Source: Natrinema sp. SYSU A 869 (GTDB lineage: Archaea > Halobacteriota > Halobacteria > Halobacteriales > Natrialbaceae). From it: 64,000 nt of DNA. The position numbers and the translations under genes are program-made. Below are positions 9,355 to 17,313 of this stretch, piece by piece. The stretch spans positions 620,001 through 684,000 of the forward strand of contig NZ_CP082248.1 in NCBI RefSeq assembly GCF_019879105.1, read 5' to 3'. The stretch's first letter is position 1. Every line of letters begins with the position of its first letter. Under the pieces are notes generated by a model. It saw nothing but the letters and a program-made list of their open reading frames with translations, did no database searches and was not told the origin of the DNA.

Positions 9355-9576
9355 TGCTCTATTGAAAATGGGAGACAGCGTAGGGATGCAACAATTTTGA
9401 TGGTTGCTATTTAGCAAAATACTCGTAATTGTAAGTGGAATATTTTCGGTTCAAGATGATCACCACAAGCACCGCCAGATTCGGTGAGAAAGTCGCATCA
9501 CTTCTCGGCCAGAATGCGGAATTCGTTGGCTCAGAATCTACTGACCCCGCCGCTGTACCGCATTTTCAATAGAGCA
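9355..9576. repeat. MITE-like element with 16-bp perfect terminal inverted repeats
   Basis: TGCTCTATTGAAAATG at 9355-9370 is matched exactly by its reverse complement at 9561-9576; total span 222 bases. There is no transposase frame inside. No convincing target duplication is visible (flanks ...CCGCAC and CTTCGA...). It starts eight bases after the tRNA. It could be a miniature IS derivative or the two arms of a deleted IS. The right arm supplies a stop codon to the small frame that crosses it. Confidence 0.65.
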
Positions 9577-9721
9577 CTTCGACGAGGTCTGCGGGAAAGA
9601 GGGAAATCAATCGGCGGCGTATGAGTGTTGGAGAGAGTTCGGGTTTCACAATCTCTCTCTCTACGCGGTTTCTGAAGATAACCTCGTCAAGACGCTGGCG
9701 TCTGCCGGTTCCGCTCCTTAA
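9456..9721 (+). pseudogene. Small unknown gene broken at the inverted-repeat arm
   Basis: ATG at 9456 opens MITTSTARFGEKVASLLGQ and runs to a TAG at 9570-9572 inside the right arm of the inverted repeat. Immediately after, a different frame (from 9572) reads EHFDEVCGKEGNQSAAYECW...SAGSAP and stops at 9721. The two halves look like one protein of about 88 residues interrupted by a frameshift, or a native 3' part fused to MITE sequence. Family not recognised. Confidence 0.35.
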
Positions 9722-9989
9722 CCGAACACGGATGGTTCGGGAATCAACAGGTCTTCGCTTGTTTTTGAGTTTCCGAGTTTCGTGATACGGACTGAGTCAT
9801 TTCTGGAGTATATAAACTACGTCAGAGTGAAGGGTCATATAGGTTGGTGAGTTTCCGGGTTTCGAGTAAACTCGGAAGCTCCTCTGAATATGTGGCACGG
9901 GGTTTGTATCGTGGTTATTGCTCTATCCAGCAGCCTCAAAGACGGCTTCCAGTAGAACAAGTATTGGTGGAGAACGGCCAGCCCTCACA
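9722..9989. other. Intergenic, no gene seen
   Basis: Downstream of the toxin gene (which reads leftward) and of the broken small gene. No plausible frame, repeat or RNA structure was identified beyond AT-richer stretches near 9800-9850. Confidence 0.35.
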
Positions 9990-10439
9990 TCACGGCTCGC
10001 CAGTATCTTCAGGCACGACGGTGAAACCGAGGGTTCGAAAGTCACCGTCAAAAGCAAAGATGCGATCGATATTACGCTCATCAGCCAGGACACCGGTGAG
10101 GTGATCAACGAGAGAAATCTCCTGATCATCGTATCGATCGAACTCTGTTACAGCGGCATCGAAGGCCACCCGGTCCGCGTGGATCACCGTCACGTTCGGC
10201 GAGGAACGTATCTGTTGAAGCGCCCTCGAAGCAGTGTCGTGACTATTCCGTAGGAGGAGCGTCGCCAGCTCTCCGAGTACGTGGCTGGTTGTGTAGATCG
10301 GTCGATACGCGAGATCGCCGGCGAGGATCGCCTCGCGGACGGCAGTTGCTCGAGCGTGGCGGGCATCGTCCTCATCAAAGATTGCGTACCATGCGCTCGT
10401 ATCCACAAACACCGGTGTCGTGCCGGGATCGTCGGTCAT
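9990..10439 (-). CDS. PIN-domain ribonuclease toxin (VapC type)
   Basis: 149 residues. PIN acidic residues are in place: Asp13 in VFVDTSAWYAI, Glu57 in VLGELATLL, Asp112 in ISLVDHLTGVLA, and Asp131/Asp133 in FAFDGDF. The family forms Mg-dependent RNases that act as toxins, often on tRNA or rRNA. The start overlaps by 4 bases the stop of the upstream wHTH gene, so the two are translationally coupled as a toxin-antitoxin pair. Likely active. Confidence 0.88.
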   Translation of the reverse strand: MTDDPGTTPVFVDTSAWYAIFDEDDARHARATAVREAILAGDLAYRPIYTTSHVLGELATLLLRNSHDTASRALQQIRSSPNVTVIHADRVAFDAAVTEFDRYDDQEISLVDHLTGVLADERNIDRIFAFDGDFRTLGFTVVPEDTGEP

Positions 10440-10828
10440 TCGTTCTTGCCGTCGCTCTTACCCGCGATCGCGTCGGCAAGGTATGCGTCGGTGTTCGCCG
10501 ACACATCGGTCTCGCCGCTCGAGAACGTCACAGGGTCGGTGAACAATGGATCGGACGGGTCAAACTCATCGACCGGCCCCTCCCGGTCAGCATCGACGAT
10601 CCACCATACGACCGCTCCGGCGCCGACCTTCCTACGAGCGACGATACCTTCGTCTTGGAGTTTGAGGAGCTTCTGCCGAGCGGCTTCAGACGTCCGCCCA
10701 AGCGCCTCACCGACCTCTTTCGCGGTGACGATCGGATCAGGTGATCGTCGCATGACCTCGAGGACCCCCTCAGGGGTGACGGTCTCGACGTACTCTCCGC
10801 GGTCATTTCGTTTCCGGTCGGAGCTCAT
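10436..10828 (-). CDS. Winged-helix antitoxin/regulator paired with VapC
   Basis: 130 residues. The N-terminal half is a winged helix (VTPEGVLEVMRRSPDPIVTAKEVGEALGRTSEAARQKL). The acidic C-terminal half (VDEFDPSDPLFTDPVTFSSGE) is a plausible toxin-neutralising tail ending NTDAYLADAIAGK. Position immediately before a PIN toxin with a 4-base overlap supports an antitoxin that represses its own operon. A TATA-like stretch (TATACTGATG) lies about 10-15 bases before the ATG, consistent with a leaderless or nearly leaderless transcript. Confidence 0.8.
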   Translation of the reverse strand: MSSDRKRNDRGEYVETVTPEGVLEVMRRSPDPIVTAKEVGEALGRTSEAARQKLLKLQDEGIVARRKVGAGAVVWWIVDADREGPVDEFDPSDPLFTDPVTFSSGETDVSANTDAYLADAIAGKSDGKNE

Positions 10829-11050
10829 ACATCAGTATACGAAACCCGCCAACATAAGCCTATTGCTGCGCAGCTTGTGGATCTGGCTAAACCCGTTATC
10901 CCGTGGCAATAGGGATGGAAGGACCCTAAACATCTGACGTACAATAATGTTCCCGCCCTTCGAGGTGTGACATGGCGTCCGACTAACGTCGGAGTTATAC
11001 ACAAATTCCGACATTCAAGCCCACCAATTCCAGCCCAAAAATGAGAGTGG

Positions 11051-11206
11051 TCAGATCTCTATCCGAGCTATCTCACCCTCGTGGTAGTACTCCGTCATCT
11101 CAGGAGGCTTCTGGTCCGAACGGCGACAGCGGATCAATCCGTTGCCGAGTGGCTGGTACGAGTCGAACCGCTTGCTTGTGCCGTCCTCTAAGAGAATCGT
11201 GACCAT
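11051..11206 (-). CDS. Small conserved-looking protein, end of micro-operon
   Basis: 51 residues from the ATG at 11206 (MVTILLEDGTSKRFDSYQPL...). I chose this start because it lies two bases after the stop of the preceding small zinc-finger gene; the longer frame to 11272 overlaps that gene. A short beta-rich protein of the kind common in haloarchaeal viruses and plasmids. Function unknown. Confidence 0.6.
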   Translation of the reverse strand: MVTILLEDGTSKRFDSYQPLGNGLIRCRRSDQKPPEMTEYYHEGEIARIEI

Positions 11207-11208
11207 CG

Positions 11209-11358
11209 TCAGATCTCTGGGATGACCCCTACGCCATGGTACATGTGTCGCTGGTCCCGACATTTCGAGCAAGCGTGCAAGATACCATCGTTATCCCCGA
11301 ACACGCGAATGTACCGTTCCGAATGATGAGCGCCGCAGTTCTGACAGTAACTACTCAT
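11209..11358 (-). CDS. Small four-cysteine zinc-ribbon protein
   Basis: 49 residues: MSSYCQNCGAHHSERYIRVF then HACSKCRDQRHMYHG. Two CxxC knuckles 22-25 residues apart form a rubredoxin-like zinc ribbon, resembling a small haloarchaeal family (DUF7563, as I recall). It overlaps the upstream 35-residue frame by 8 bases and is followed after 2 bases by the next small gene. Probably a DNA/RNA-binding accessory protein of a mobile element. Confidence 0.7.
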   Translation of the reverse strand: MSSYCQNCGAHHSERYIRVFGDNDGILHACSKCRDQRHMYHGVGVIPEI

Positions 11359-11458
11359 CGTGCACCTCTTCGGGAACACACGTTGCACGCGCTCGAGCGA
11401 TCTCGAATTTCTCGAGTTCTATCTGCTCGCGTCCGGCGTCGGTCACTCGCCGGCGCAT
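11351..11458 (-). CDS. 35-residue frame between two zinc-binding genes
   Basis: ATG at 11458 overlaps the stop of the large zinc-binding gene (ATGA), and the frame MRRRVTDAGREQIELEKFE... ends at 11351, overlapping the ATG of the next gene. The double overlap suggests real translational coupling. Sequence is helical and charged, possibly the remnant of a winged helix (RRRVTDAGREQIELEKFEI resembles the wing and last helix). Function unknown. Confidence 0.45.
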   Translation of the reverse strand: MRRRVTDAGREQIELEKFEIARARATCVPEEVHDE

Positions 11459-12075
11459 CAGTGATCCCCTCTGAACCGGCAGCCCTCTTTGTGAGTGGCA
11501 TACTCTTTGCGTTCAGTGAGGATTTCACGGCCACAGTCCCAGCAGCGAACGTAATCCTCGCCAGTGGGATGATCGTACTTGTCGACCTCCGGGAACGGTC
11601 CTTCCCACGGGTCGCTTTCGTCCTCGAGAACCTCCGCATCAGTGGCTACCTCACGAACCGACACGCCGCCGTCAGTGGCGGCCTTACGGCCGGTGAGAGT
11701 GTCGGCGTCGGCAGTGTCGGACTCGTCATGCTTGGTCGGAACGAACACGCCTAGATCGTCGTCGATCGCGTCCTCGTCGATCCACTCCGGGATCTCCTTG
11801 AATCCGACCGCGTAGCGCGCACGATGGACGTGCTTGCACACGTCATTGTCGTCTAGGTTGTACTCCTGATCCGGGCATTCTTCGCCGTTCTTCTTGTGAC
11901 ATGTTCCTTCAACGACGTGAACGTGATATTCGCGTCCGGATTCGGTCGTCACCGAGTAGCGGTTCGAATTGTCCTGAACGGCCGGCAAGTCGCCGAGAAC
12001 CGTCATGATCTCGGTCAGCGCCTTTGCCTCTCGAGTCTCGATACCTTCAAACGTGTCCGCTTGTTCAGTCATCAT
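11458..12075 (-). CDS. Zinc-binding protein with SWIM-like and CxxC...HxxxC motifs
   Basis: 205 residues. The middle has a Cys/His cluster (GTCHKKNGEECPDQ...DDNDVCKHVHRARYAVG) reminiscent of a SWIM-type CxCx(n)CxH finger. The C-terminus has VRCWDCGREILTERKEYATHKEGC, a second zinc site. Known haloarchaeal virus/plasmid proteins have this arrangement; I infer nucleic-acid binding. First gene of a leftward operon of four small genes and divergent from the repressor gene at 12264, so the operator array between them may control both. Confidence 0.72.
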   Translation of the reverse strand: MMTEQADTFEGIETREAKALTEIMTVLGDLPAVQDNSNRYSVTTESGREYHVHVVEGTCHKKNGEECPDQEYNLDDNDVCKHVHRARYAVGFKEIPEWIDEDAIDDDLGVFVPTKHDESDTADADTLTGRKAATDGGVSVREVATDAEVLEDESDPWEGPFPEVDKYDHPTGEDYVRCWDCGREILTERKEYATHKEGCRFRGDH

Positions 12076-12104
12076 GGGTTATCTACTTCAAGACAGCCCA
12101 GCTC

Positions 12105-12146
12105 GCCTGTTGGCGCAGGCGGGCATTCCTTCCATCTTGAATGCCC
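12105..12146. promoter_or_regulatory. Two hairpins in 5' region of the zinc-finger operon
   Basis: GCCTG/CAGGC (12105-12120) and GGGCATTC/GAATGCCC (12121-12146) stand between the operators and the leftward start at 12075. With a TATA-like TTTTATGG near 12192 the leftward mRNA would have about 90-100 bases of leader containing both. They could affect translation or mRNA stability; no known riboswitch is recognised. Confidence 0.35.
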
Positions 12147-12171
12147 CTTGGAACCGGGTCTGCCTCCACTT

Positions 12172-12231
12172 CTTGCTATGTAGCAAGTGACCATAAAACC
12201 TTCCATATAGCAAGTACTTGCTTTGTAGCAA
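12172..12231. promoter_or_regulatory. Array of TTGCT-N4-AGCAA operators
   Basis: Three palindromes share one consensus: CTTGCTATGTAGCAAG (12172-12187), AGCAAGTACTTGCT (12209-12222, inverted arrangement) and TTGCTTTGTAGCAA (12218-12231). They sit in the divergent region between the zinc-finger operon and the small wHTH gene, the last one touching the TATA box. This is a classic autoregulatory operator layout; the 70-residue wHTH protein encoded next is the obvious candidate binder. Confidence 0.7.
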
Positions 12232-12242
12232 TTATTAAATAG
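12231..12242 (+). promoter_or_regulatory. TATA box for the wHTH repressor gene
   Basis: ATTATTAAATAG lies about 24-30 bases before the ATG at 12264, placing the start of transcription at or next to the start codon, i.e. a leaderless mRNA as usual in haloarchaea. The right-most operator overlaps its 5' edge, so bound repressor should exclude TBP. Confidence 0.6.
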
Positions 12243-12263
12243 ACGGAGCGGTAAGGTTTTGAC

Positions 12264-12476
12264 ATGGAGCAAGAACCGTTGCATATGGTCTACTCCGAGG
12301 AGGATTACCTTGAAGCGATTCGAGAGAACGCCCCCGCAACGACGCAAGAGGTGGCCGACACCGTCGGTGTTACTCGACAGGGTGCCGACTACCGTCTCCG
12401 CAAGCTCGAGGACAACGGTCTGGTCTCGAGCGAAATGCTCGGGAATACGCTCATCTGGACGGTGAACGACAGGTGA
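12264..12476 (+). CDS. Small winged-helix repressor
   Basis: 70 residues: DYLEAIRENAPATTQEVADTVGVTRQGADYRLRKLEDNGLVSSE is a complete winged helix. Size and place beside an operator array resemble haloarchaeal virus or plasmid repressors. Its last codons overlap the GTG start of the HNH gene. Probably autoregulated. Confidence 0.78.
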   Translation: MEQEPLHMVYSEEDYLEAIRENAPATTQEVADTVGVTRQGADYRLRKLEDNGLVSSEMLGNTLIWTVNDR

Positions 12477-12988
12477 GCTCTGCTGCCGAGTGTCCCACGG
12501 GCAGGGAAGGGTTTGACACTAAACGGGGTATGAAAATACACCATGCCAGTGTCCACAACGAGAGTATCGCGGCCTATCCTGCTCAAGAATTCACTTGCAA
12601 GTGGTGCGATGAGATATTCTCCCGTGAAGTGAGACCGGAAGACACCCGGAGTTTCTGCTCACAGTCGTGTGCATCGAAGTACAGACACAAGGAGAGAGGG
12701 AACAACCTCTACAATGGGGCGGGCGGACCGAAAAAGAGAGCGTTAGAACGCGACAACTACACTTGCCAGCGGTGCGGGGACGAAGTGGAAGACGGCCACC
12801 GAAAAAGTCCTAAAAGCGGAGAAGTACATCACATTATCCCGAGAGCCGCCGGTGGGCCGGATGCGTTGCCAAATCTCGTAACGTTGTGTCTCCGGTGCCA
12901 CAAAGAGGCCCACCGAGACATGGGTGAGATTCACGAATACGCACCAGATGTCCTCAAGGAGTTGCAAGACGTTGTCTGCGAGGGTTAG
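12473..12988 (+). CDS. HNH endonuclease with N-terminal zinc fingers
   Basis: 171 residues, GTG start overlapping the repressor stop. The N-terminus resembles a C2H2 finger (CPTGREGFDTKRGMKIHHASVH) and is followed by CKWCDEIF...FCSQSCASKY. The C-terminal HNH domain has CQRCGDEV, then EVHHIIPRAAGGPDALPNL and CLRCHKEAH (about residues 98-147), keeping His-His, Asn and His catalytic positions plus four zinc cysteines. Such nucleases accompany mobile elements as homing or restriction-like enzymes. Target unknown. Confidence 0.82.
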   Translation: MSSAAECPTGREGFDTKRGMKIHHASVHNESIAAYPAQEFTCKWCDEIFSREVRPEDTRSFCSQSCASKYRHKERGNNLYNGAGGPKKRALERDNYTCQRCGDEVEDGHRKSPKSGEVHHIIPRAAGGPDALPNLVTLCLRCHKEAHRDMGEIHEYAPDVLKELQDVVCEG

Positions 12989-13501
12989 AGCAACTATTGA
13001 GTTGTCTCTGTGAGAACACTTATGGACAAGGGTCAAAATGACTGAGGTAATCAAAACCGAACGAAGATCAGACTACGGAGGTAGGATAGTCCGAGGGCTG
13101 GGACCCCTCGAAGTAAGCACGCTCGCGCCCACGCGAACGCATTTCAAGCCTACGACGACACGAGGTCGTCTACTCTGTCCCTATCATGGGTGGAGTAAAA
13201 GACCTTTCGTCGTCGTTCGATCTGTGCATGGGGTGTTGTGGCGTGTTAGGACACTCAAGCCACAAGAATGATGGAAACACGAACGACGGAAGCGAACGAA
13301 TCGGCGCCGAACTCGAGCAGCTCGACGACTCGAGAAATTTTCACCCTCTCCAGACCCGCGAGAGTCTAAGGAGATAGAAGAAACCCGCCGAAACGCCGGA
13401 AACCACGAGCGAGAGCACACTAGCGCTCGAGCGATTGCGGCGACGCTTGCTCACTACTACTACGTCACAGTACGTGACGTTGCTCTCTCAGAGGTGGTTC
13501 G
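12989..13501. other. Gap without a convincing gene
   Basis: Short frames occur (for example 13038-13271), but their composition is unlike haloarchaeal proteins and they have no motif. The last 60 bases before 13502 (CTACTACTACGTCACAGTACGTGACG) contain the inverted repeat CGTCAC-AGTA-CGTGACG, which might be an operator for the following operon. Confidence 0.35.
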
Positions 13502-13774
13502 ATGAGTTCCACGAATACCCTCGGTCTTCGTTGGAAGCGTCCTCCGGAGTGGGAGAAATTCGAGAGAGCGGCTCACGATATTTTCCCGTCACGGGACTCA
13601 GCAACCGGGTATCTCGTAGAATTGGCGTGGCACGATTTTCGAAGTGACCACAAAGCCGAGGAGATAGTCAGTCGACTTCTCGAGGCAGTCGGTACGAACT
13701 CGGCTCCCGAAGAGGGTAAAAAATTCTCACGCGGTCTCGAGACGTCGGTGATGGTCGAACAACCGTTCGAGTGA
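13502..13774 (+). CDS. Small protein, first of a three-gene element operon
   Basis: 90 residues, MSSTNTLGLRWKRPPEWEKFERAAHDIFPSR..., a helical acidic protein. The WKRPPEWEKF start resembles short DNA-binding or partner proteins coded ahead of plasmid replication genes, but I do not recognise the family. The stop overlaps the GTG of the next gene (GTGA). Confidence 0.65.
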   Translation: MSSTNTLGLRWKRPPEWEKFERAAHDIFPSRDSATGYLVELAWHDFRSDHKAEEIVSRLLEAVGTNSAPEEGKKFSRGLETSVMVEQPFE

Positions 13775-14868
13775 GTTCGTCGGTCAAAGAGGAGATGGCT
13801 GACTTTGCTGACGAGAAAGACGTCGCGAACTACGAGATTCTCCGCGCGGTCGTGTGTTATCGTCTCGATGGTGGGGCACTTGGATGGGTCGGTCGACAGC
13901 TCAAAAAACTCGAAACACGACTCGATCTCGACACGGACGTCTCACTCGATGACCCAACGCGAAAGCGAAACAAGATCATCGATCGACTGCGCGAACTCGC
14001 CGGCGACGGCGAACTCACGTCGTTCACGCTCGAGGAATTCAATGAAGCAGTCGAGACCCATCCCAATCTGAAGATATCGGCGTCGAAGCACACTCGCGAG
14101 CGGCACCTTCCGAACGTGCTCGACGAACTCGAGTTCACGTGGCACCCGTCCAAGTCGAATCTGTTCGTCTCGACGGACGAGATCGATATCCCGGACGTTC
14201 GCGATCCGCGTTCGAAACCGAAAGCGATGCTGAGCGAGGCAGACAAGCGACTCGCGGTCAAGGTCGATGCACTCGAGAAACTCGCGAGTCTCTCCGACTC
14301 TCGCGAGCGATACCAGTACACCAAGGACGAGGCAGTCGGGATCAACGGGCTCGCCTACAACAACGCGGGCAAGTACATGCGGCAGGTCGCTGATTCGCCG
14401 GGATTCTCGTTCAACGAGGACAACGACGTCCTCCGAGTAACCAAGCGCGATATCCTGAAGACGGAGATCGCGAACGACGACGCACTCGAGATTATCGGAC
14501 ACCTCGCGATCGAAACCGAGAGCAAGGCCGATCGAGACGCCGAACTCCCGGATGAGAGCGGTCAAGAGTGGCTCGAGTCGACACTCGAGGAACTCGAAGA
14601 CGTCGATGTTGAGGAGGTCCCCGAGCCCGCTCTCGAGACCGTCGTTCAGAACAAGATCGCACGGGCGCGATATCCTGACGAGATCGACGAGACGGACACA
14701 ATATCTGGCGAGGCAGTCGAGAGAGTGACCGGTGAGGAGATCGAGACCGTGATCGAGACGCTCGGTCTGGGCGATAGCGAGCCCGATGAACTCGCGAACG
14801 TCGATGACCAGCTCGAGGTGCTCGAGGCTGGTCGCAAGGCAGCGGCAACGGACGGAGGATATGAGTGA
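13771..14868 (+). CDS. Unknown 365-residue acidic helical protein of a mobile element
   Basis: GTG start overlapping the previous stop. There are several helix-rich repeats; the segments RKRNKIIDRLRELAGDGELTSF, YQYTKDEAVGINGLAYNNAGKYM and RVTKRDILKTEIANDDALEII could be winged-helix-like units. The C-terminal third is strongly acidic. Coupling on both sides suggests one complex with its neighbours. It may be a plasmid replication or partition protein, but no catalytic motif is seen, so this stays a guess. Confidence 0.65.
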   Translation: MSSSVKEEMADFADEKDVANYEILRAVVCYRLDGGALGWVGRQLKKLETRLDLDTDVSLDDPTRKRNKIIDRLRELAGDGELTSFTLEEFNEAVETHPNLKISASKHTRERHLPNVLDELEFTWHPSKSNLFVSTDEIDIPDVRDPRSKPKAMLSEADKRLAVKVDALEKLASLSDSRERYQYTKDEAVGINGLAYNNAGKYMRQVADSPGFSFNEDNDVLRVTKRDILKTEIANDDALEIIGHLAIETESKADRDAELPDESGQEWLESTLEELEDVDVEEVPEPALETVVQNKIARARYPDEIDETDTISGEAVERVTGEEIETVIETLGLGDSEPDELANVDDQLEVLEAGRKAAATDGGYE

Positions 14869-15248
14869 TGATGGTTCCCGGCGCGGTGGTCTGGTTTGAT
14901 GAGGCGGTCGAAAATCTCGCGTGTCGTCACGGCGTGCTCTCGGCGGAGGATCGAGAGTTTCGCGAGACGATCGCGGCGATAATGATCGCCGACACGCACC
15001 CAGAACTCGAGGATCCGGATAATGTCAGGGAGAATGATATTACCGCCGAACCCGTCCATCTGTTCGTGAGCGAGGTCGTGTTGGGGATGCTGCTGCAATC
15101 CGGGATAATTCGTGTTGGTCTGCGACGCGTTCGGCTTCCTCGAGGATCGTCGGCAATCTCGGTCAGTCGTCTGCACTCTCAGAAGTCTCCCGAATGTCGG
15201 TCACGACTTCGGACCGGGATCTGTCGATGGCAACGTCCTCGTCCGTGA
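14865..15248 (+). CDS. Unknown protein, probably 3'-truncated at the BCCT gene junction
   Basis: Starts by GTGATGATG overlap with the preceding gene. Residues 1 to about 85 (VPGAVVWFDEAVENLACRHG...SEVVLGMLLQSGIIRVG) look native. From about 15120 on the protein becomes Arg/Ser-rich and runs antiparallel over the 3' end of the BCCT transporter. This is where element DNA seems to join chromosomal-type DNA. The function is unknown. Confidence 0.45.
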   Translation: MMMVPGAVVWFDEAVENLACRHGVLSAEDREFRETIAAIMIADTHPELEDPDNVRENDITAEPVHLFVSEVVLGMLLQSGIIRVGLRRVRLPRGSSAISVSRLHSQKSPECRSRLRTGICRWQRPRP

Positions 15249-16905
15249 TATCCTGAACGCGGTCGGCGAACTCCTCGGATTGGAGAAGTTCGTACTCCGT
15301 CTGAAGTCCGAGATACATCGTATAACACATCACGATGAGGACGAGTGAGAACGGGAAACCGGTCGCGATTGCTGCGGTCTGGAGGGCGTTGAGACCCCCG
15401 CTGTACAGCAACAGGGCGGCGACGACGCCTTCGGTGATCGCCCAGAAGATACGCTGGGTCTTCGGCACGTCATGTTTCCCGCCGGAAGTCAAGTGGTCGA
15501 TGACCAGCGAGCCAGAGTCCGAGGACGTGACGAAGAACATGGCCACGACCAAGATGGCTAGCAGCCCGAAGACGGCGCCGAACGGAAACTGGTCTAGCAG
15601 GGCGAACATTGCGACCGTCTGGCCAGCTTGTTCGTGGGCTGTGAGGACCGCGCCGTTACCCTGTAGCGAGTTGAACAGTGCACTCCCCCCGAAGGCGGCG
15701 AGCCAGACCGTCGAGAACAGCGACGGAATAACGAGGACGCCGACGACGAACTCCTTAATGGTCCGTCCTCTCGAGATGCGAGCGATGAACGTCCCGACGA
15801 ACGGCGACCAGGCGATCCACCACGCCCAGTAGAACACCGTCCAGTCGTTGACCGTCGACGATCCGTCACTAAGAGTGCCGGTGAAAAACGCCAGCGACGG
15901 GAGGTTGGTGAAGTACGACCCGAGCCCTTGCACCCAGGCGCCGAAGATGAAGACGGTCGGCCCGACAAGGACCACGAATCCGAACAGGGCGAACATCAGG
16001 TAGACGTTCAGCGTGCTCAGGCGCTTGACGCCGCCTTCCAAGCCGGCGGCGACGGAGGCCGTCGCGATGGTGGTGATGATGGCGATAAGCAGTATCTGTG
16101 GGACCGTTCCCGTCGGGACGCTTACGACGCCCAGGATGTCACCAAGGATGTACGAGAGCCCGGTGTTGATCTGTTTGACACCGAGGCCAAGTGACGTCGC
16201 GAGGCCGAACAGCGTCGCGAACACGGTTACAAGATCGATGAGATGTCCTGGCCAGCCGTAGATACGGTCGCCAAGCAGCGGCCAGAATATCGATCGGAAG
16301 GTCAGGGGGAGGCCGCGGTTGAACGAGAAGAACGCCAGACTGAGCCCAACCAGTCCGTAGATTCCCCACGGGTGAATTCCCCAATGGAAGAACGTCTGCG
16401 TCAAGGCTGCGACGCCCGCCATCCCCGTCCCCGCTTCGGCGTCGAAGAACCCAGGAACGTCGGAGTAGTAGACCATCGGCTCCGAGACGCTGTAGAACAT
16501 CAGCCCGATACCCATGCCTGCGCTGAACAGCATCGCCATCCACGAGAAGTCGCTGAATTCCTTCTCGGCCTCGACGCCACCGATTCGGATCTTCCCGTAT
16601 TTGCTGAACGCGAAAAACAGGAGGACAGCGATGAAGAAGTTCACCGAGAGGAGGTAGAACCAGCTGAAGTTCCCTTCGAAGAAGCTCCGAACGTCTGAGT
16701 ATACCGTGGCCGCCTGTTCGCCGAGGAGGACGGTCGCGGCGACGAACACGGCGACCAGCAGGAGTGTGACCGGGAAGACGACTGGGTGCACGTCGAATCC
16801 CCACTTCTGGACGTTCGTGTCGCCGGGATCGCGTTCGGACTCCGGGTGGAACAGATCCATCTGGAGACCCTCCGTCAGCCCGCCAGAGTCGTCATTGTCG
16901 TCCAT
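15163..16905 (-). CDS. BCCT-family compatible-solute transporter
   Basis: 580 residues with twelve membrane spans. Family signatures: GMGIGLMFYSVSEPMVYY and the tryptophan-rich VFYWAWWIAWSPFVGTFIARISRGRT. BCCT proteins import betaine, carnitine or choline by sodium or proton symport and serve osmoprotection. An acidic N-terminal tail and a 60-residue acidic C-terminal tail are cytoplasmic, possible osmosensors. No partner gene is adjacent. Composition and intactness suggest chromosomal origin. Substrate cannot be fixed from sequence by eye, though glycine betaine is most likely in a halophile. Confidence 0.93.
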   Translation of the reverse strand: MDDNDDSGGLTEGLQMDLFHPESERDPGDTNVQKWGFDVHPVVFPVTLLLVAVFVAATVLLGEQAATVYSDVRSFFEGNFSWFYLLSVNFFIAVLLFFAFSKYGKIRIGGVEAEKEFSDFSWMAMLFSAGMGIGLMFYSVSEPMVYYSDVPGFFDAEAGTGMAGVAALTQTFFHWGIHPWGIYGLVGLSLAFFSFNRGLPLTFRSIFWPLLGDRIYGWPGHLIDLVTVFATLFGLATSLGLGVKQINTGLSYILGDILGVVSVPTGTVPQILLIAIITTIATASVAAGLEGGVKRLSTLNVYLMFALFGFVVLVGPTVFIFGAWVQGLGSYFTNLPSLAFFTGTLSDGSSTVNDWTVFYWAWWIAWSPFVGTFIARISRGRTIKEFVVGVLVIPSLFSTVWLAAFGGSALFNSLQGNGAVLTAHEQAGQTVAMFALLDQFPFGAVFGLLAILVVAMFFVTSSDSGSLVIDHLTSGGKHDVPKTQRIFWAITEGVVAALLLYSGGLNALQTAAIATGFPFSLVLIVMCYTMYLGLQTEYELLQSEEFADRVQDITDEDVAIDRSRSEVVTDIRETSESADD

Positions 16906-17313
16906 CTGTCACCCGCTCCTGTTCCGGTTTGGCTGTCGTTCAGTCGGCCTCGAATCGGGCCGCTCCGCTTGTGGGACGACGGTCAGTTCGACGGCTGGGG
17001 ATGTCGAACTGGGGATGGTATTCGGTCGGTCAAGTGCTTGATACGCCTGCGGTGTCGCTGCTGTGTTTGTGTCCTTGCGCAGCATCGGCTGTTCAGTTCG
17101 TTGCATTCAGCACTGGCTTGTTGTTGTCCACCTGAATTCGGACGGGAAAAGCGATGCAGTCGGGTTCTCAGATGCGAGTTCTTCTTACCTCACGTCCACC
17201 TGCTTAACACACTTGAATGTTCGCGTAGCAGCTGTCAGAACTGGTGAATTCGCCAACTGAACGTCTCCCCTTCGAATCGCTTTTCCGTGTCAAGGCGAGA
17301 CGTTCCGGGCATC
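16906..17313. other. Intergenic between BCCT and nadE
   Basis: About 400 bases without a supported gene; divergent promoters for the transporter and nadE must lie here. No clear TATA box could be fixed. Confidence 0.3.

Noticed and set aside
13038-13271. 77-codon frame after the HNH gene
   Set aside because: Basic, Arg/Thr/Pro-rich composition unlike haloarchaeal proteins, no conserved pattern.
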